From positions 1 through 64,000 of the forward strand of contig JANQBS010000147.1 of NCBI GenBank assembly GCA_033085395.1: a stretch of 64,000 bases of DNA, read 5' to 3'. This DNA comes from Xanthoparmelia taractica. Taxonomy: Eukaryota; Ascomycota; Lecanoromycetes; Lecanorales; Parmeliaceae. Positions 52,206 to 61,985 of this stretch are shown here, piece after piece (the stretch's first letter is position 1; each line of letters begins with the position of its first letter). The translations under genes and the position numbers were made by a program. The notes beneath the pieces are model-generated. The model did not search any database and was not told the DNA's origin. It saw only the letters and a program-made list of their open reading frames with translations.

Positions 52206-53028
52206 CTACCTGGCTTGTCGTTGCGGGGGTGTCTTGACATTGTTTGATAGCCAGCCCTGGGCGTTTGTCAGTAGACTGCTGTTGCCATCGTAGATGTGCA
52301 TCTTACCAAGCCTTCAAAAAGCCCCTCGCCAGTCGTAGCACAACTCGGCACTACGTACCAGATCTTGTCTTTAAGCTGGCTAAGCTTCAGACGCTCTTGA
52401 ACTTCTTGTGGCGTCATTGCTGCACACAACCCATCAGCAGTTCCCCCTTTGACCCGGGATGTAGCCAGTTCTCACCCCCTTGTATGTCTTGCTTGTTCGC
52501 GAACACCAATAGCAGCGCCTCTTTCATCTCTCGATCCAATATGATCCTATGCAGCTCTTGCCTCGCCTCGTCTATCCTTGATCGGTCGTTCGAATCGATG
52601 ACGAAGATGAGGCCTTGCGTTCCTGTAGACATGGTACCCAGTCAGCCAAAGCACCTTCCAGCCAACATCCCCACCACATGTATCGATCCCGCCATACCAG
52701 AGAAGTAATGCCTCCAAAGCGGCCGAATCTTATCCTGCCCTCCTACATCCCAAACATTGAACTTGACATTCTTATAGGTGACAGTCTCGACGTTGAAGCC
52801 GACAGTAGGGATGGTCGTGACGTCGGAGTTGAGCTTGAGTTTGTAGAGGATGGCTACGGAGCATGTGCGAATCAGTCTGGGCTTTGCGCAGGCACCCGAA
52901 TGTAGATCCGGGAGAGTGACAGGGGAAAACTCACTGGTCTTTCCTGCGGCATCTAAGCCCAGCATGAGCAGGCGCATTTCTCTTGATCCGAAGATCTTGC
53001 CCATGATCTTTGAGACTGAGCCGCCCAT
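52206..53028 (-). CDS. ARF6: ARF6-type small GTPase
   Basis: Exons 53,028-52,935, 52,853-52,698, 52,622-52,476, 52,419-52,307 and 52,256-52,206 sum to 561 nt (186 residues), the normal size. N-terminal Gly2 (MGGSVSKIMGKIFGSR) is the N-myristoylation site. P-loop GLDAAGKT joined to TILYKLKL across intron 1; switch I NSDVTTIPTVGFNVETV; switch II WDVGGQDKIRPLWRHYF; NKQD (FANKQDIQG) and the SCATTGEGL guanine-base motif. The VTYKNVKFNVWDVGG sequence and the start MGGSVSKI fit ARF6 (ArfB in Aspergillus), which controls endocytosis, actin and hyphal polarity at the plasma membrane, rather than ARF1. The last two exons encode only the C-terminal helix region (TPQEVQERLKLSQLKDKIWY, then LSNNVKTPPQ). 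Confidence 0.95.
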
Positions 53029-53774
53029 GATTGTGATATTGGTACCCTATGACTATTCCGACTCCAGCCCTTCTGGTTCAAATGATTATGGTTTCTTGAT
53101 GTGATGGCTATGACGCCAATCGCAGAACTGATTGACTTTCGAAGCTCGGGAATGAAAGAAGCAAGGCAGTGAGGACGTGAGGGATATCGTCTTGCGCGAG
53201 ATGGAGTGTGTTGTAGATGAGCTCGTACTTTCTCTTGTTTTTCGTATTAAGTAGTAGGGAGATTGAATGTTTAATGGAGGTTTGAGTGGACTGTGTGTGA
53301 AGGTTTTGGAGGATGAATTATATTGGTTTCTGAAACACGCTGACATGCATAATGTACAATGCCCTTCTCGGGAGGCGCCCCTTCGCCAATCTTAACGCCG
53401 CCCGTTTCCAATATCTCCCCTGCATCTAACCAAATATACCAGCCACAAAAAGGCTTGACCCCTTTACCTTGCGTTGCATCGCATTGCATTGCATTGCATT
53501 ATTCCTACAAAGGAAGCAGGGATAGCATTGCCCCGAAGATGCCCTGTCTTATGCTGTCTCGGGGGATTAGGGACTGCGCGTATCAGGGGTTGGGGGGGGT
53601 AGAAGTAACTTCTACAAGTACTGTTTGTTGAGCGAAAGGACCGGGGTTGTACTTTCACTATCCTGATCTATAAATAAGATAAATAGCTGTCAATTGATCC
53701 AAATATGAAATTGGGTATCTCAGATGATATATTCGCCCTCATTCTCACCGTTCGGACGCCATGTAGATGCGGCC
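53029..53774. other. Intergenic; ARF6 promoter and SGF29 3' flank
   Basis: No gene is supported. A GCATT pentamer is repeated five times around 53,473-53,500 (GCATTGCATTGCATT). A G-run of nine occurs near 53,592. Confidence 0.55.
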
Positions 53775-55042
53775 TCATTTGCTGCTCACATCTAGCACAT
53801 ACCTCCGTCCAACCTCCATTTCCTGGTCTTGGTCATCCTCAAACTTTAATCTGTACACATCCTTCTTGGCTCCTTTCACCTCTGCTCTGTAGAATGTCGT
53901 CGTTTCCGGATACCGAGCGAGCACCTGCTTTCCGATGGGGAAATCTGGAAGCGGAGCATCAGGCCCCGGGATCGCTATCAATGCTGCAGCTGTTGTTCTG
54001 TATACTTGACCCGGAGCACCGTTTTCGTCCGGTTCCGGGTCTTGGACTTCGTATCTGTTTTAGTTATTAGCGTCGGAAAACAAGGGAGTGTCAGCTTCGA
54101 CGAGATACCGTTTCTTGGTCGCTATTTCAGTAATCGAAGTGATGTTGCATTGTATCCACTGACTACCATCCTCCTTCTGCCTCGCTTGCTTATACGCAAC
54201 CTCAGCCCCGACGAAAAACTTTCCAGCCCTCTCTCCAGCTGGCCCTTTACTTCCCTCCGAGCCCTCCTCAACTTTAACAACTGGCTCCTGCTTCAGCTCC
54301 CTCGGCACAGATCCGGTGCGAACATGTTTGATTTCCTTGACCCTTGCGGCAGGCAACACCACACTCGGGGATGGTATTGGGGCCGGAGAGTCTGCTGCAC
54401 CATCCGTCTCAATTTTCTGTCGCTTTACTTGACGTGATTTGGCCACGAGTTGAGGTGGCCGGACGGGCTCGGTTTCACTGGCCGAGCGAAGAGCAGCGAG
54501 GATTTCGATGTTTTTGATCACATCGTTAGGCTCCTCTTTGAGGATTTTCTCCTCTTCTTCTGCAAGCCTGACCCCTTCACGGTACAAGGCGAGAAGCTCA
54601 TCGATCTCCTTGACCGTAGGTGCTGCAACAAGCCCGAGATTAGTTTGAAAATTGAGGTGAAAATTGACCAAAAAAAGATAGCATAGTGTAGCTGTTTCAT
54701 GTGACAGAATACGGAATTCATGACTAGAGCCAGATGCCCTGAAAGTGTAGATAATTGGACAAAGTCTCACCGGCAAAATTGCAATTTAAATGAGAAGAGA
54801 ACAACAAAATTTCCAAGCAAGATATCAAAGTCAAGTTCAATTGCAGAATGAGACGGCTACTAACTCTTCCCCATCTTCGCTTCCATGTCAACTTGGGCCT
54901 TTGCGATTTCAGCCGCCTTGGCATGAGTTGTCCTGAGCCTCTTGATGTCGGTGACAATCTGGCTCCACATGTTGCGCTCCTCATGTGCATCGGTGGCTTC
55001 CTCTTTGGTCAATCCATTTCGAGGACGGTTGCGAGCCGCCAT
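53775..55042 (-). CDS. SGF29: SAGA-associated factor 29 (SGF29), tandem Tudor protein
   Basis: Exons 55,042-54,865, 54,622-54,109 and 54,054-53,775 sum to 972 nt (323 residues). SGF29 belongs to the histone acetyltransferase module of SAGA and binds H3K4me2/3 with C-terminal tandem Tudor domains. The N-terminal part has a coiled coil (NMWSQIVTDIKRLRTTHAK, KEIDELLALYREGVRLAEEE). A disordered Pro/Lys-rich linker follows. The Tudor region includes FFVGAEVAYKQARQKEDGSQ, IQCNITSITEIATKKRYEV, then PIGKQVLARYPETTTFYRAE and VYRLKFEDDQD, ending in VGRRYVLDV; the TTTFYRAEV strand is the family signature. Intron 2 carries a clear branch site (GCTAATAAC shortly before the ACAG acceptor). The ATG at 55,042 is preferred to an upstream one at 55,102. 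Divergent from the PMI gene. Confidence 0.92.
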
Positions 55043-55316
55043 CTTGGTGGAGTGGGATGGAAGGGTAGCACGGATCTTGCTGGCGACTCGAACGGACCAC
55101 ATGCTGCCACTACCACAACCACTTAAATTAAGTCCGAGTTTCGGGGTTAGTGGTTAGTGGTTAGCGCTATTCTCGTAGGGCTGGGGCCGCCAACATGTCA
55201 TTGTGAAGATGAAGTCACTGGCAATTCTTTCACGAAGCAATTGAAAGAACTTCACATCTTCAGGACAACGATCATACAGCCATACTTCATACATTAATAA
55301 CCCAGCACTAAGGGAG
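55043..55316. promoter_or_regulatory. Divergent promoter between SGF29 and mannose-6-phosphate isomerase
   Basis: Only 274 bp separate the two start codons, so the genes share this control region. A repeated GGTTAGTGGTTAGTGGTTAG lies at about 55,145-55,164. No known factor site is assigned. Confidence 0.55.
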
Positions 55317-56907
55317 ATGCAAGTCCCACTCATCCGCTTGCAATGCGGTATGCTCTCCACTTGTGCTCGAATCCTTGTCGCTAAACCTTTACAGGAGTCA
55401 ATAGCTATGAATGGGGTAAGGTCAACCATTAACGGTACACCATGGGTTTTCTTCTAATCCAGAATGCAGGCAAAGTTGGACATGAGTCGGCAGCGGCCAA
55501 ATTCGCGGCGGCTACCCCTTCGAACAATCTTTCCATTGAGCAGGAGAAACCTTACGCGGAGCTATGGATGGGAACGCACCCATCCCTGCCTTCCAAAGAT
55601 GTTGAGACGCAGAGGAGCCTTCTAGACTTGGTTCAAGACAACCAAGCACTTATGTCACCGGAGATCAGCAAGAGATATGGCGAGAAGCTACCATTTCTGT
55701 TCAAGGTTCTTTCCATTCGAAAAGCGTTGAGTATTCAGGCACATCCAAACAAGAAACTGGCGAAGCAGCTTCATGAAAAGGACCCGAAGAACTACCCAGG
55801 TATGATTCATTGGCCAGCTTACGCTCACAAGCCTGACACCCCGGTTTGTAGACGACAACCACAAACCCGAGATGACCATTGCCATTACACCGTTTGACGG
55901 AATGTGCGGCTTCCGTCCTTTGAAAGAAATCTCACATTTTCTCTCCACAGTCCCATCACTACGTAGCCTCCTCGGCGAATCTGCAGCCAAAGACTTCGAG
56001 AATGCTGTGAGTGGACATGAGACATCTGACAGCGAGAAAGACATAGAGAAAAATAAGAAAGCTTTGCAAGCGGCTTTCTCAACTCTGATGAAGGTCGACA
56101 GGTCTACCATTGCTTCTGCAGCTAAGGAGCTTGTGGCTTCCGCCGAGAAGGAAGGTGAGAACTTCGCAGGTGGCGGAGGACCTTCGAATGGAGGGAAAGA
56201 GCTCGCAGACCTAGTCATCAGATTCAATAGCCAATTCGAGGGAGATATCGGTCTCTTTGTGCTGTTCTTCCTAAACTACGTGAAGCTGGAAATTGGCGAG
56301 GCCATGTTTTTGAAGGCTGATGATATCCACGCATATCTCAGTGGGGGTGAGTCGTATGATTTGTTCACTCCCCGCAAGGTCGGTCTTTCCATTGCTCGAA
56401 CGTCATACTGACTATGGTACGTGGGAAGACATCATCGAATGCATGGCCTCCTCGGACAACGTTGTCCGCGCCGGCTTCACGCCTAAATTCCAAGACATCC
56501 CCACCCTAACAACCATGCTTACCTACTCCTACGCGCCCATCTCGGAGCAGAAGATGCACCCCGTTGACTACCCCTACGTCACTCTCAATAGTACTGCATA
56601 TTCATCTTCCTCTTCCGCAATTCTTTACGATCCTCCTATTGAAGAATTTAGCGTTGTGAAGACCGAGCTAAAGAAGAAGGGCGCCAAAGCTACTTTCGAA
56701 GCCATTGCGGGCCCGAGCATCTTCATCTGCACTAATGGCGAGGGTACGATCGCAGTCGGGCCGAAGACTGAGGCGGTGAAGGCAGGATTCGTCTACTTCG
56801 TAGGAGCCACAGCGGAGTGTGTTCTCGAAAGTCAGGGCGACGACTTCACCACCTTCAAGGCTTTCTGTGAGCTGAGTGGTAAAGAAAGCGCAAATGGGAC
56901 AAAATAG
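55317..56907 (+). CDS. PMI40: Mannose-6-phosphate isomerase (type I PMI)
   Basis: Exons 55,317-55,347, 55,395-55,415, 55,470-55,799, 55,852-56,346 and 56,429-56,907 sum to 1,356 nt (451 residues). The enzyme converts fructose-6-phosphate to mannose-6-phosphate, feeding GDP-mannose for cell wall mannans and glycosylation. The first two exons are tiny and encode MQVPLIRLQC and GVNSYEWG; exon 3 resumes at KVGHESAAAKFAA. Zinc ligands are visible: Gln and His in LSIQAHPNKKLA, Glu in HKPEMTIAITPFDG, and His in LKADDIHAYLSGD at the exon 4/5 junction. YAELWMGTHPSLPS and ECMASSDNVVRAGFTPKF are other signatures. The C-terminal cupin holds IFICTNGEGTIAVG. All splice phases agree, and the gene appears intact. 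It shares a short promoter with SGF29. Confidence 0.95.
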
Positions 56908-57591
56908 ATTGAGAGTGCGAGCTTGGGATGATGAATGTCACTAGAATCTGGGTTATGAAACTCTAATCAACATCAGAACGGCTTAGGCTGAAATGCTATC
57001 CTGTCCGTCGAAGCAAGAAGTCTAGTGATTTCTCTGAATCTGGCTGACGATCTATTTTTTGCTAACTTTGTCGCCTGTCTGGCTCATACCCAAACACCTC
57101 TCGCTTGCTGTTTTCTCATTTCTAGGTGTATTTCCAGGGTAGTTCTGTCTCTGCTCTCTACGGCTTTATGGAAATGGCTCCGTGGAGCACGCACTGATTC
57201 CTGCCTAAGATGGGACTCAAGTCGCTTCACGGACAAAGGGCGCGACATTCCATTGTACTACTCCTCTGAACAATGGCTCTGTCTTTTCCTGAGACTTCAT
57301 TGTCTTCTACATACACCTCCTTGTGTTACGCCCTTACGCTGTTGGGTAGGAGATACATACACCATGGCGTTCATTACACATAACCTCATCTATTCTGTCC
57401 ACTTTACTTGGCTTCCATTCCACCACCCTTTGATATCTTCGATTCACAAGGAAAGTTGATCTTTCAGTTAACCATTTATTTCACTCCTTCCTCCACCAGC
57501 TTCGACACAATCCCCAGGGACATCAACGCCGACCCAATTACTCTAATCAACCAAGCCTTAAAATCCCGCCAAACAACTCCACACCCAATCA
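56908..57591. other. Intergenic, nothing recognised
   Basis: 3' flank of the PMI gene and promoter of the next gene. A 144-codon plus-strand frame (57,025-57,459) is Cys/Leu/Phe-rich with no recognisable domain and reads like composition noise. Confidence 0.5.
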
Positions 57592-58053
57592 ATGGCCCTC
57601 CCACCCCGCTTCTTCCAAGACCTCTCCCCAGCACACGTCGCGCTCAAAGTCTTCGGCATAGCCGTCGCGGTCGGTCTCCTAAATCTCGGCTTGCTCTATA
57701 TCATCTACACCGTACTGCGCAGCGGCTCCGGCCTCAAATTCGCCAACAACCCACCACGCCGCGCTCAAGATCCAGAGACCGGAGTCGACGCTGCGAATTG
57801 CAGTAGAAATCCTCACCGCCCGCACTCGGTTGATACCCTCCCGCGGTATACGGCTGCTGCCGAAGCTCTGCCGCCAGATGGGAATGAGCGTGGTCGGACG
57901 GTTGAAGGTGAGGGAGGAAAGCCGCCTCCGTATACGCTCGATGCGGGCGACGCTGTCGGCGCCGAGTCCGGACATAGTGATGGCGATAGTCATGGTGAAC
58001 GTCTTGCTGGAATCACGACTTCTCCGGCACCAATGCATCTTCGGAGTTCATGA
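57592..58053 (+). CDS. Small single-pass membrane protein with PY-like motifs
   Basis: 153 codons, one exon. One hydrophobic segment (about residues 18-42, KVFGIAVAVGLLNLGLLYII) lies near the N-terminus; the remainder is a polar tail. The tail has PPPYTL (a PPxY-type motif that WW domains of Rsp5/Nedd4 ligases bind) and a related LPRYTA. Such proteins can act as ubiquitin-ligase adaptors, but that is inference from one motif. No homologue is recognised. The gene-like codon pattern and TM favour a real gene. Confidence 0.55.
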   Translation: MALPPRFFQDLSPAHVALKVFGIAVAVGLLNLGLLYIIYTVLRSGSGLKFANNPPRRAQDPETGVDAANCSRNPHRPHSVDTLPRYTAAAEALPPDGNERGRTVEGEGGKPPPYTLDAGDAVGAESGHSDGDSHGERLAGITTSPAPMHLRSS

Positions 58054-58439
58054 CGCTGCGTTTGAGACGAGGCGGGCTGATGATGGTGTCAAGGTATGAC
58101 CGGATTTGATGATGATGATTGCTAACACAGTACATACTCGGCCCCTTGAATTAACAGCGCTCTGGGCATCAAAAAGTAAGTATGGATCAAGATCCCAATA
58201 TGCGAATAATAATGACACCGTTTTTGTTGACACAGTATACAATTCCTACAAAAAGGTCCTCTCTCTCTCTCCATCTTCTACTCTCTTGAAACCCCTCCTC
58301 CCCCCAAGGCCCCCAAATCAACGAAAACCCGTCATTTCAAACCAAAGAGCCCCGTCAACCCGCAACGTACACCACGCTACCACCACCATCCTCCCACACA
58401 CCCACCCTCGCCCAATTCCTCTCCACCACCACTACGACC
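58054..58439. other. Intergenic between two small membrane-protein genes
   Basis: 386 bp, C-rich toward the right. An overlapping 200-codon frame (58,106-58,708) in another phase is Pro/His/Ser-rich and not supported. Confidence 0.5.
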
Positions 58440-58976
58440 ATGCCTCTTCCAATCACTCCTCCCCTCCCACAACCTCCTTCCCACCCCCTCCACCCCCGCT
58501 CCCCCACCCCCGACAAAGACGCCACCCTAATCCTCCAAATGCTAACCGCTATAACCCTATTCTGCATCCTCCTCCTCTTCACCCTCTGGGCAGTATCGCA
58601 CATACTACCATATTTCCTGCTCCGACGGCGAGAGCGAAGACGAAGACGGCGCAACAACAAAGCTCCATCACCGACGACGACTACGACTACGACTACGGTA
58701 AGCGTTGAGCTGGGTGTAGTACAAGTACCTGATTCAGGAACCGGAAATTCTGCGCCGGAGGGGCGACACGACGAAGAAGAAGAAGAAGAAGGGGGAGGAG
58801 GAGGAGGAGGAGGAGGAGAGCGCGCTTCACGTACCGACGTCAGAAACGGATACGGGGACGATGTGGAGGGTCCCGCGCCCTTGACACCGCCTGCACGAGC
58901 AGTATACCGGCGGAGTAGCCACGAGGAAGTGGGTGACGGGATGGCGCTAGTGGTGGAGGGTGTGGAGATGGTGTGA
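58440..58976 (+). CDS. Small single-pass membrane protein, low-complexity tail
   Basis: 178 codons, one exon. A Pro-rich start (MPLPITPPLPQPPSHPL) precedes one TM segment (about residues 34-59, MLTAITLFCILLLFTLWAV), followed at once by a strong basic stop-transfer (LLRRRERRRRRR), then Thr-, Glu- and Gly-runs. The positive-inside rule puts the tail in the cytosol. The layout parallels the preceding gene (short N-terminus, one TM, polar tail), so they could be a related pair, but the sequences do not align convincingly. Repeats in the tail (ACG, GAA and GGA trinucleotides) are microsatellite-like. Confidence 0.5.
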   Translation: MPLPITPPLPQPPSHPLHPRSPTPDKDATLILQMLTAITLFCILLLFTLWAVSHILPYFLLRRRERRRRRRNNKAPSPTTTTTTTTVSVELGVVQVPDSGTGNSAPEGRHDEEEEEEGGGGGGGGGERASRTDVRNGYGDDVEGPAPLTPPARAVYRRSSHEEVGDGMALVVEGVEMV

Positions 58977-59010
58977 TAAGGTAGGGAGAGGTATGCCGTG
59001 ACAGATTGAG

Positions 59011-60289
59011 TTAGTGGGCATTAAGAAACCACGGCGGAGTGGATGGATGATATCGCTTCACGAAAAAAGCAGCAAACCCACACTGCGGGCTCACACCCAG
59101 TCTCCGCAAGGCTTCTTCTCGACTCTCGTTATTGCCCTGCGCGACAAAATCAGCAGCCTCATACACCCTCTTCTTCATCTCATCCATATCTTCCTTCTTC
59201 GGGAATTTGCTGGTGATGACACCGAGTATGTCATTCTTGTTCTTCGGCAAGCTCTTCAACGGCTCAAAGCCTCCTGCTCTGGGTGTGTCGTATTCGAGAT
59301 AGTATGTATCAACGTGCAAGTCCTGGAAGAGCTTCTTTGCAACACGGTCGTAGCCACCTTCCGAGAAGTGGCGGCTGTTGACGAAATTGCCGCGACATAG
59401 ATGCACTCCTACATGCATATCTGCGGGCCGTTTGGAGAGGCAGTCATTGTAGAGGTCGATGTACTCGTCGAGGGTTTGGTCTGTTGTCTTGCTGTTCAAG
59501 GGGTTTTTCTTCCAGCCCTCGAGCATCTTTTCGGAGCAGAAGTCTGCGCATTCAGTCAGCTCAAATAGTACTTCTAAGCGATGTTGTTCTGTCTTACAGG
59601 CAAGATTTGGATCATCAATTTGGACATTCCTAAGGTCATTATCGTAGAGGATCTGTAGCTCGGTTTGGTATGCCCTTGCAATGTCTGCAAAGTACTCCTT
59701 ATCACTTTGATAGACGTCTTTGGGATATGCCCTTCCTTCCTTGTACCGCATATGGTACCATTCCGGCGCCACCAAAGTGATCTTGCATTCATGTACTCGC
59801 TCTTTTGGCACAATGCTCTTCAAGAAGTTCCACTGGTCGACGCAGGTACTTCCAACGTGCCTGATCTTGCCTGTGCATATAACAGTTTCCCCTGGCTTGT
59901 GATGAGACTCTGTGAAGCCTGCCACGTCGGGCATATACATGCGGAAAATGTCGACGTCAGGGTTCTTGATCTCCTTGAAGCCTTCCAGGCCTGGGAAGAA
60001 GGTGGCCCCAGAACACTATGGTGTCGGCTCAGCATAGACACAAGGTCTAGAGCACGGTATGGAACGTACTATGGCGTCTGTATTCCCCATCTGTAATCGG
60101 ATGAAAGCCCAGCTCGATCTGGGTGTCAACAATGTCCTTCACGGAGGTGTCTTCAAGGCTCTTCAGCTGCTCGTGCTGAGCTTTGCCGTTGTCCAAGTCA
60201 TCGCGCATTTTGAGAAGGTCATCGGGGCGGAGAAGAGAGCCTAGGTGTTCTGCTCTGAATGGAGGGTTTCTATGCAATCTGGAAGCCAT
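59011..60289 (-). pseudogene. MetE-like (cobalamin-independent methionine synthase C-terminal family) gene with apparent +1 frameshift
   Basis: Exon 1 is 60,289-60,070 (FRAEHLGSLLRPDDLLKM, IELGFHPITDGEYRRH). Exon 2 starts at 60,015 and runs to 59,011. Together they are 1,225 nt, one more than a codon multiple. Exon 2 opens in phase as MFWG, but the next motif TFFPGLEGFKEI lies in another frame; one extra C in TGGGGCCACC accounts for it. After that the protein is normal: MYMPDVAGFTESHHKPGE, TLVAPEWYHMRYKEG, MHVGVHLCRGNF and GVSPQCGFAAFF, with the MetE-type zinc ligands His and Cys (HLC) and the last Cys. Without the extra base it would be 407 residues. Family members act on small methyl- or acyl-carrying substrates; true methionine synthase is about 760 residues. 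An assembly error or an acceptor at TTCCCAG (which would skip the motif) are alternatives. Confidence 0.75.
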
Positions 60290-61985
60290 GGTCAAGGTGG
60301 ATGGTACAGGTCTGCACCTGGGAGTCAGTCTAAAGAGACAGTTGAAGAGACCTCAGCGACTTACATTTAACAGCCTCGAAGTGGCATTGGAAGAGGAGCG
60401 ATTTGCAGAGCATGGTCGGAGCTTGCAAACAAACTTGGTGTGGTCCAATAGCTTGAACAACCGGCAATCACGTTGAAGTCGAGTGCCGACCTGCGTGTTG
60501 GTATTTTATTAGAGATCAGGACTGACCGAGTAGGCTTAAACCCTAGCTCTACCTTGGTCAAATAAGGTTAGGTTAGTAACTAGGTGATCGAGTGGGGATG
60601 AGTCCCTATAAAGAACTGTGCTTCTACAACAGTATTGATGCAATCCGTTTTACAATCAGAAGTCGCTTGACCCCTTACTACATGATAAGAAGGCCTGCGC
60701 AGACTCCAGAAGGTTAACGGCAAGAACAGAGGAAAAAGCTGAGTGGTAAAAAGTCCAAATGAATTGCGGCATCGTAGAATGGCGACGGCGCAGAAGGCAC
60801 TGCCAGCGGCAAGGGTCGGAGAGATTGTGACCTCAGCAGCTGGAGAAACTGTCTCCTGGTAATGCTATCCGTCGACCGAACAGAGGGGGGCTCCGATGGC
60901 CAAATATACAATAGTACATCGCTTATCTGGCTCAGACAGTTCACCGTACTCATGCATATGTACAGATAGCAATCTGTATAACCTGCAATATCTTAAACAC
61001 TTTCTACAGGATCCAGAACGTTTTGGAGTATTCGATGGGCATCGAGTTTCGATACGGGCTGCCTTGGAAATATCCATCCACGACCTTACTCTGGACACTG
61101 AAAGGCCCATATGAGCGAAGCGAGGTATTTACTATTGGCGACAGAAGATTCAGTCATCTCTCTATTTGAAGCTGGACGTGGACCAGTTGAAATGGTAACG
61201 TGGAGCTAGGGTGTTACTTCTATATTACTAGTCTCCAGTTCGAGGTCGTTGATTTTCGGTCGAATCGAACCAATACAATTCATCAGAAAGAGAAGCATTC
61301 TTGCAAGGCGTATTCGAGTTTCCCCGGTATGGGAATAAGAGTGTCGAGCCCGAAGGCTAGCCGGCCGATGATTTGCTGTTGATGATGGGTTGAAGGATGG
61401 GGTATGATTCCGAGAAGCTGAATCAAATACATCCGCAACATCTTGCTTGCTGGACAACTACAGCCATTCTTCGGACAGAGAACGCAATTACTCTTGACGC
61501 CCATGGTCGACTCTAGGAACTCACAGTATATCTAGCTGTCCACGATGAATTGAGCCTCATGGGGTTGCGGACGACGCTGTGGAAGGTGATTGGTGATTGA
61601 AGTTCTTGGTCCGGTGGCTTGCATCGATGTATTCACTAGGCTCTCTTTATCTATTGATGGTCTCGAGGTGCATTAGTGGCAACCCAACGAAACCACTTTC
61701 AGAGATAAGGCTACGTGCGAGCCCCTCGCAATGTTTGTGGACCTCAAATCAATTTTACAAACTGGAGCTTGTGAGATCCACTGGGTAAGCAGTTCTCCCT
61801 TAGAACTCGGGAATGCGCACGTTGTGTCCCTCAGTCTCCATACTTCGAGAGACCGCTCTACTAATGGATTCTTCAGAAAACTACGACCTAAGCAATGGGG
61901 CTCTGTGGCAATTGCACCGCATGGCAAGCTGGTACAGAACAAATATACCATGCCGATCCTGATATCGCTGGCATTGGAGTAAGCC
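60290..61985. other. Intergenic, no supported gene
   Basis: Promoter side of the MetE-like gene at left. A plus-strand frame at 60,896-61,114 (YLKHFLQDPERFGVFDGHRV) looks protein-like but ends after 72 codons with no family recognised. A minus-strand frame at 61,283-61,504 starts MGVKSNCVLCPKNGCSC, Cys-rich, also unassigned. Neither is called. Confidence 0.45.

Noticed and set aside
60896..61114. 72-codon plus-strand ORF with protein-like composition
   Set aside because: No homologous motif and no clear splice continuation; not enough to call a gene.
61283..61504. Cys-rich minus-strand ORF (NCVLCPKNGCSC)
   Set aside because: Looks like a possible zinc-binding start, but the remainder is not protein-like and no downstream exon was found.
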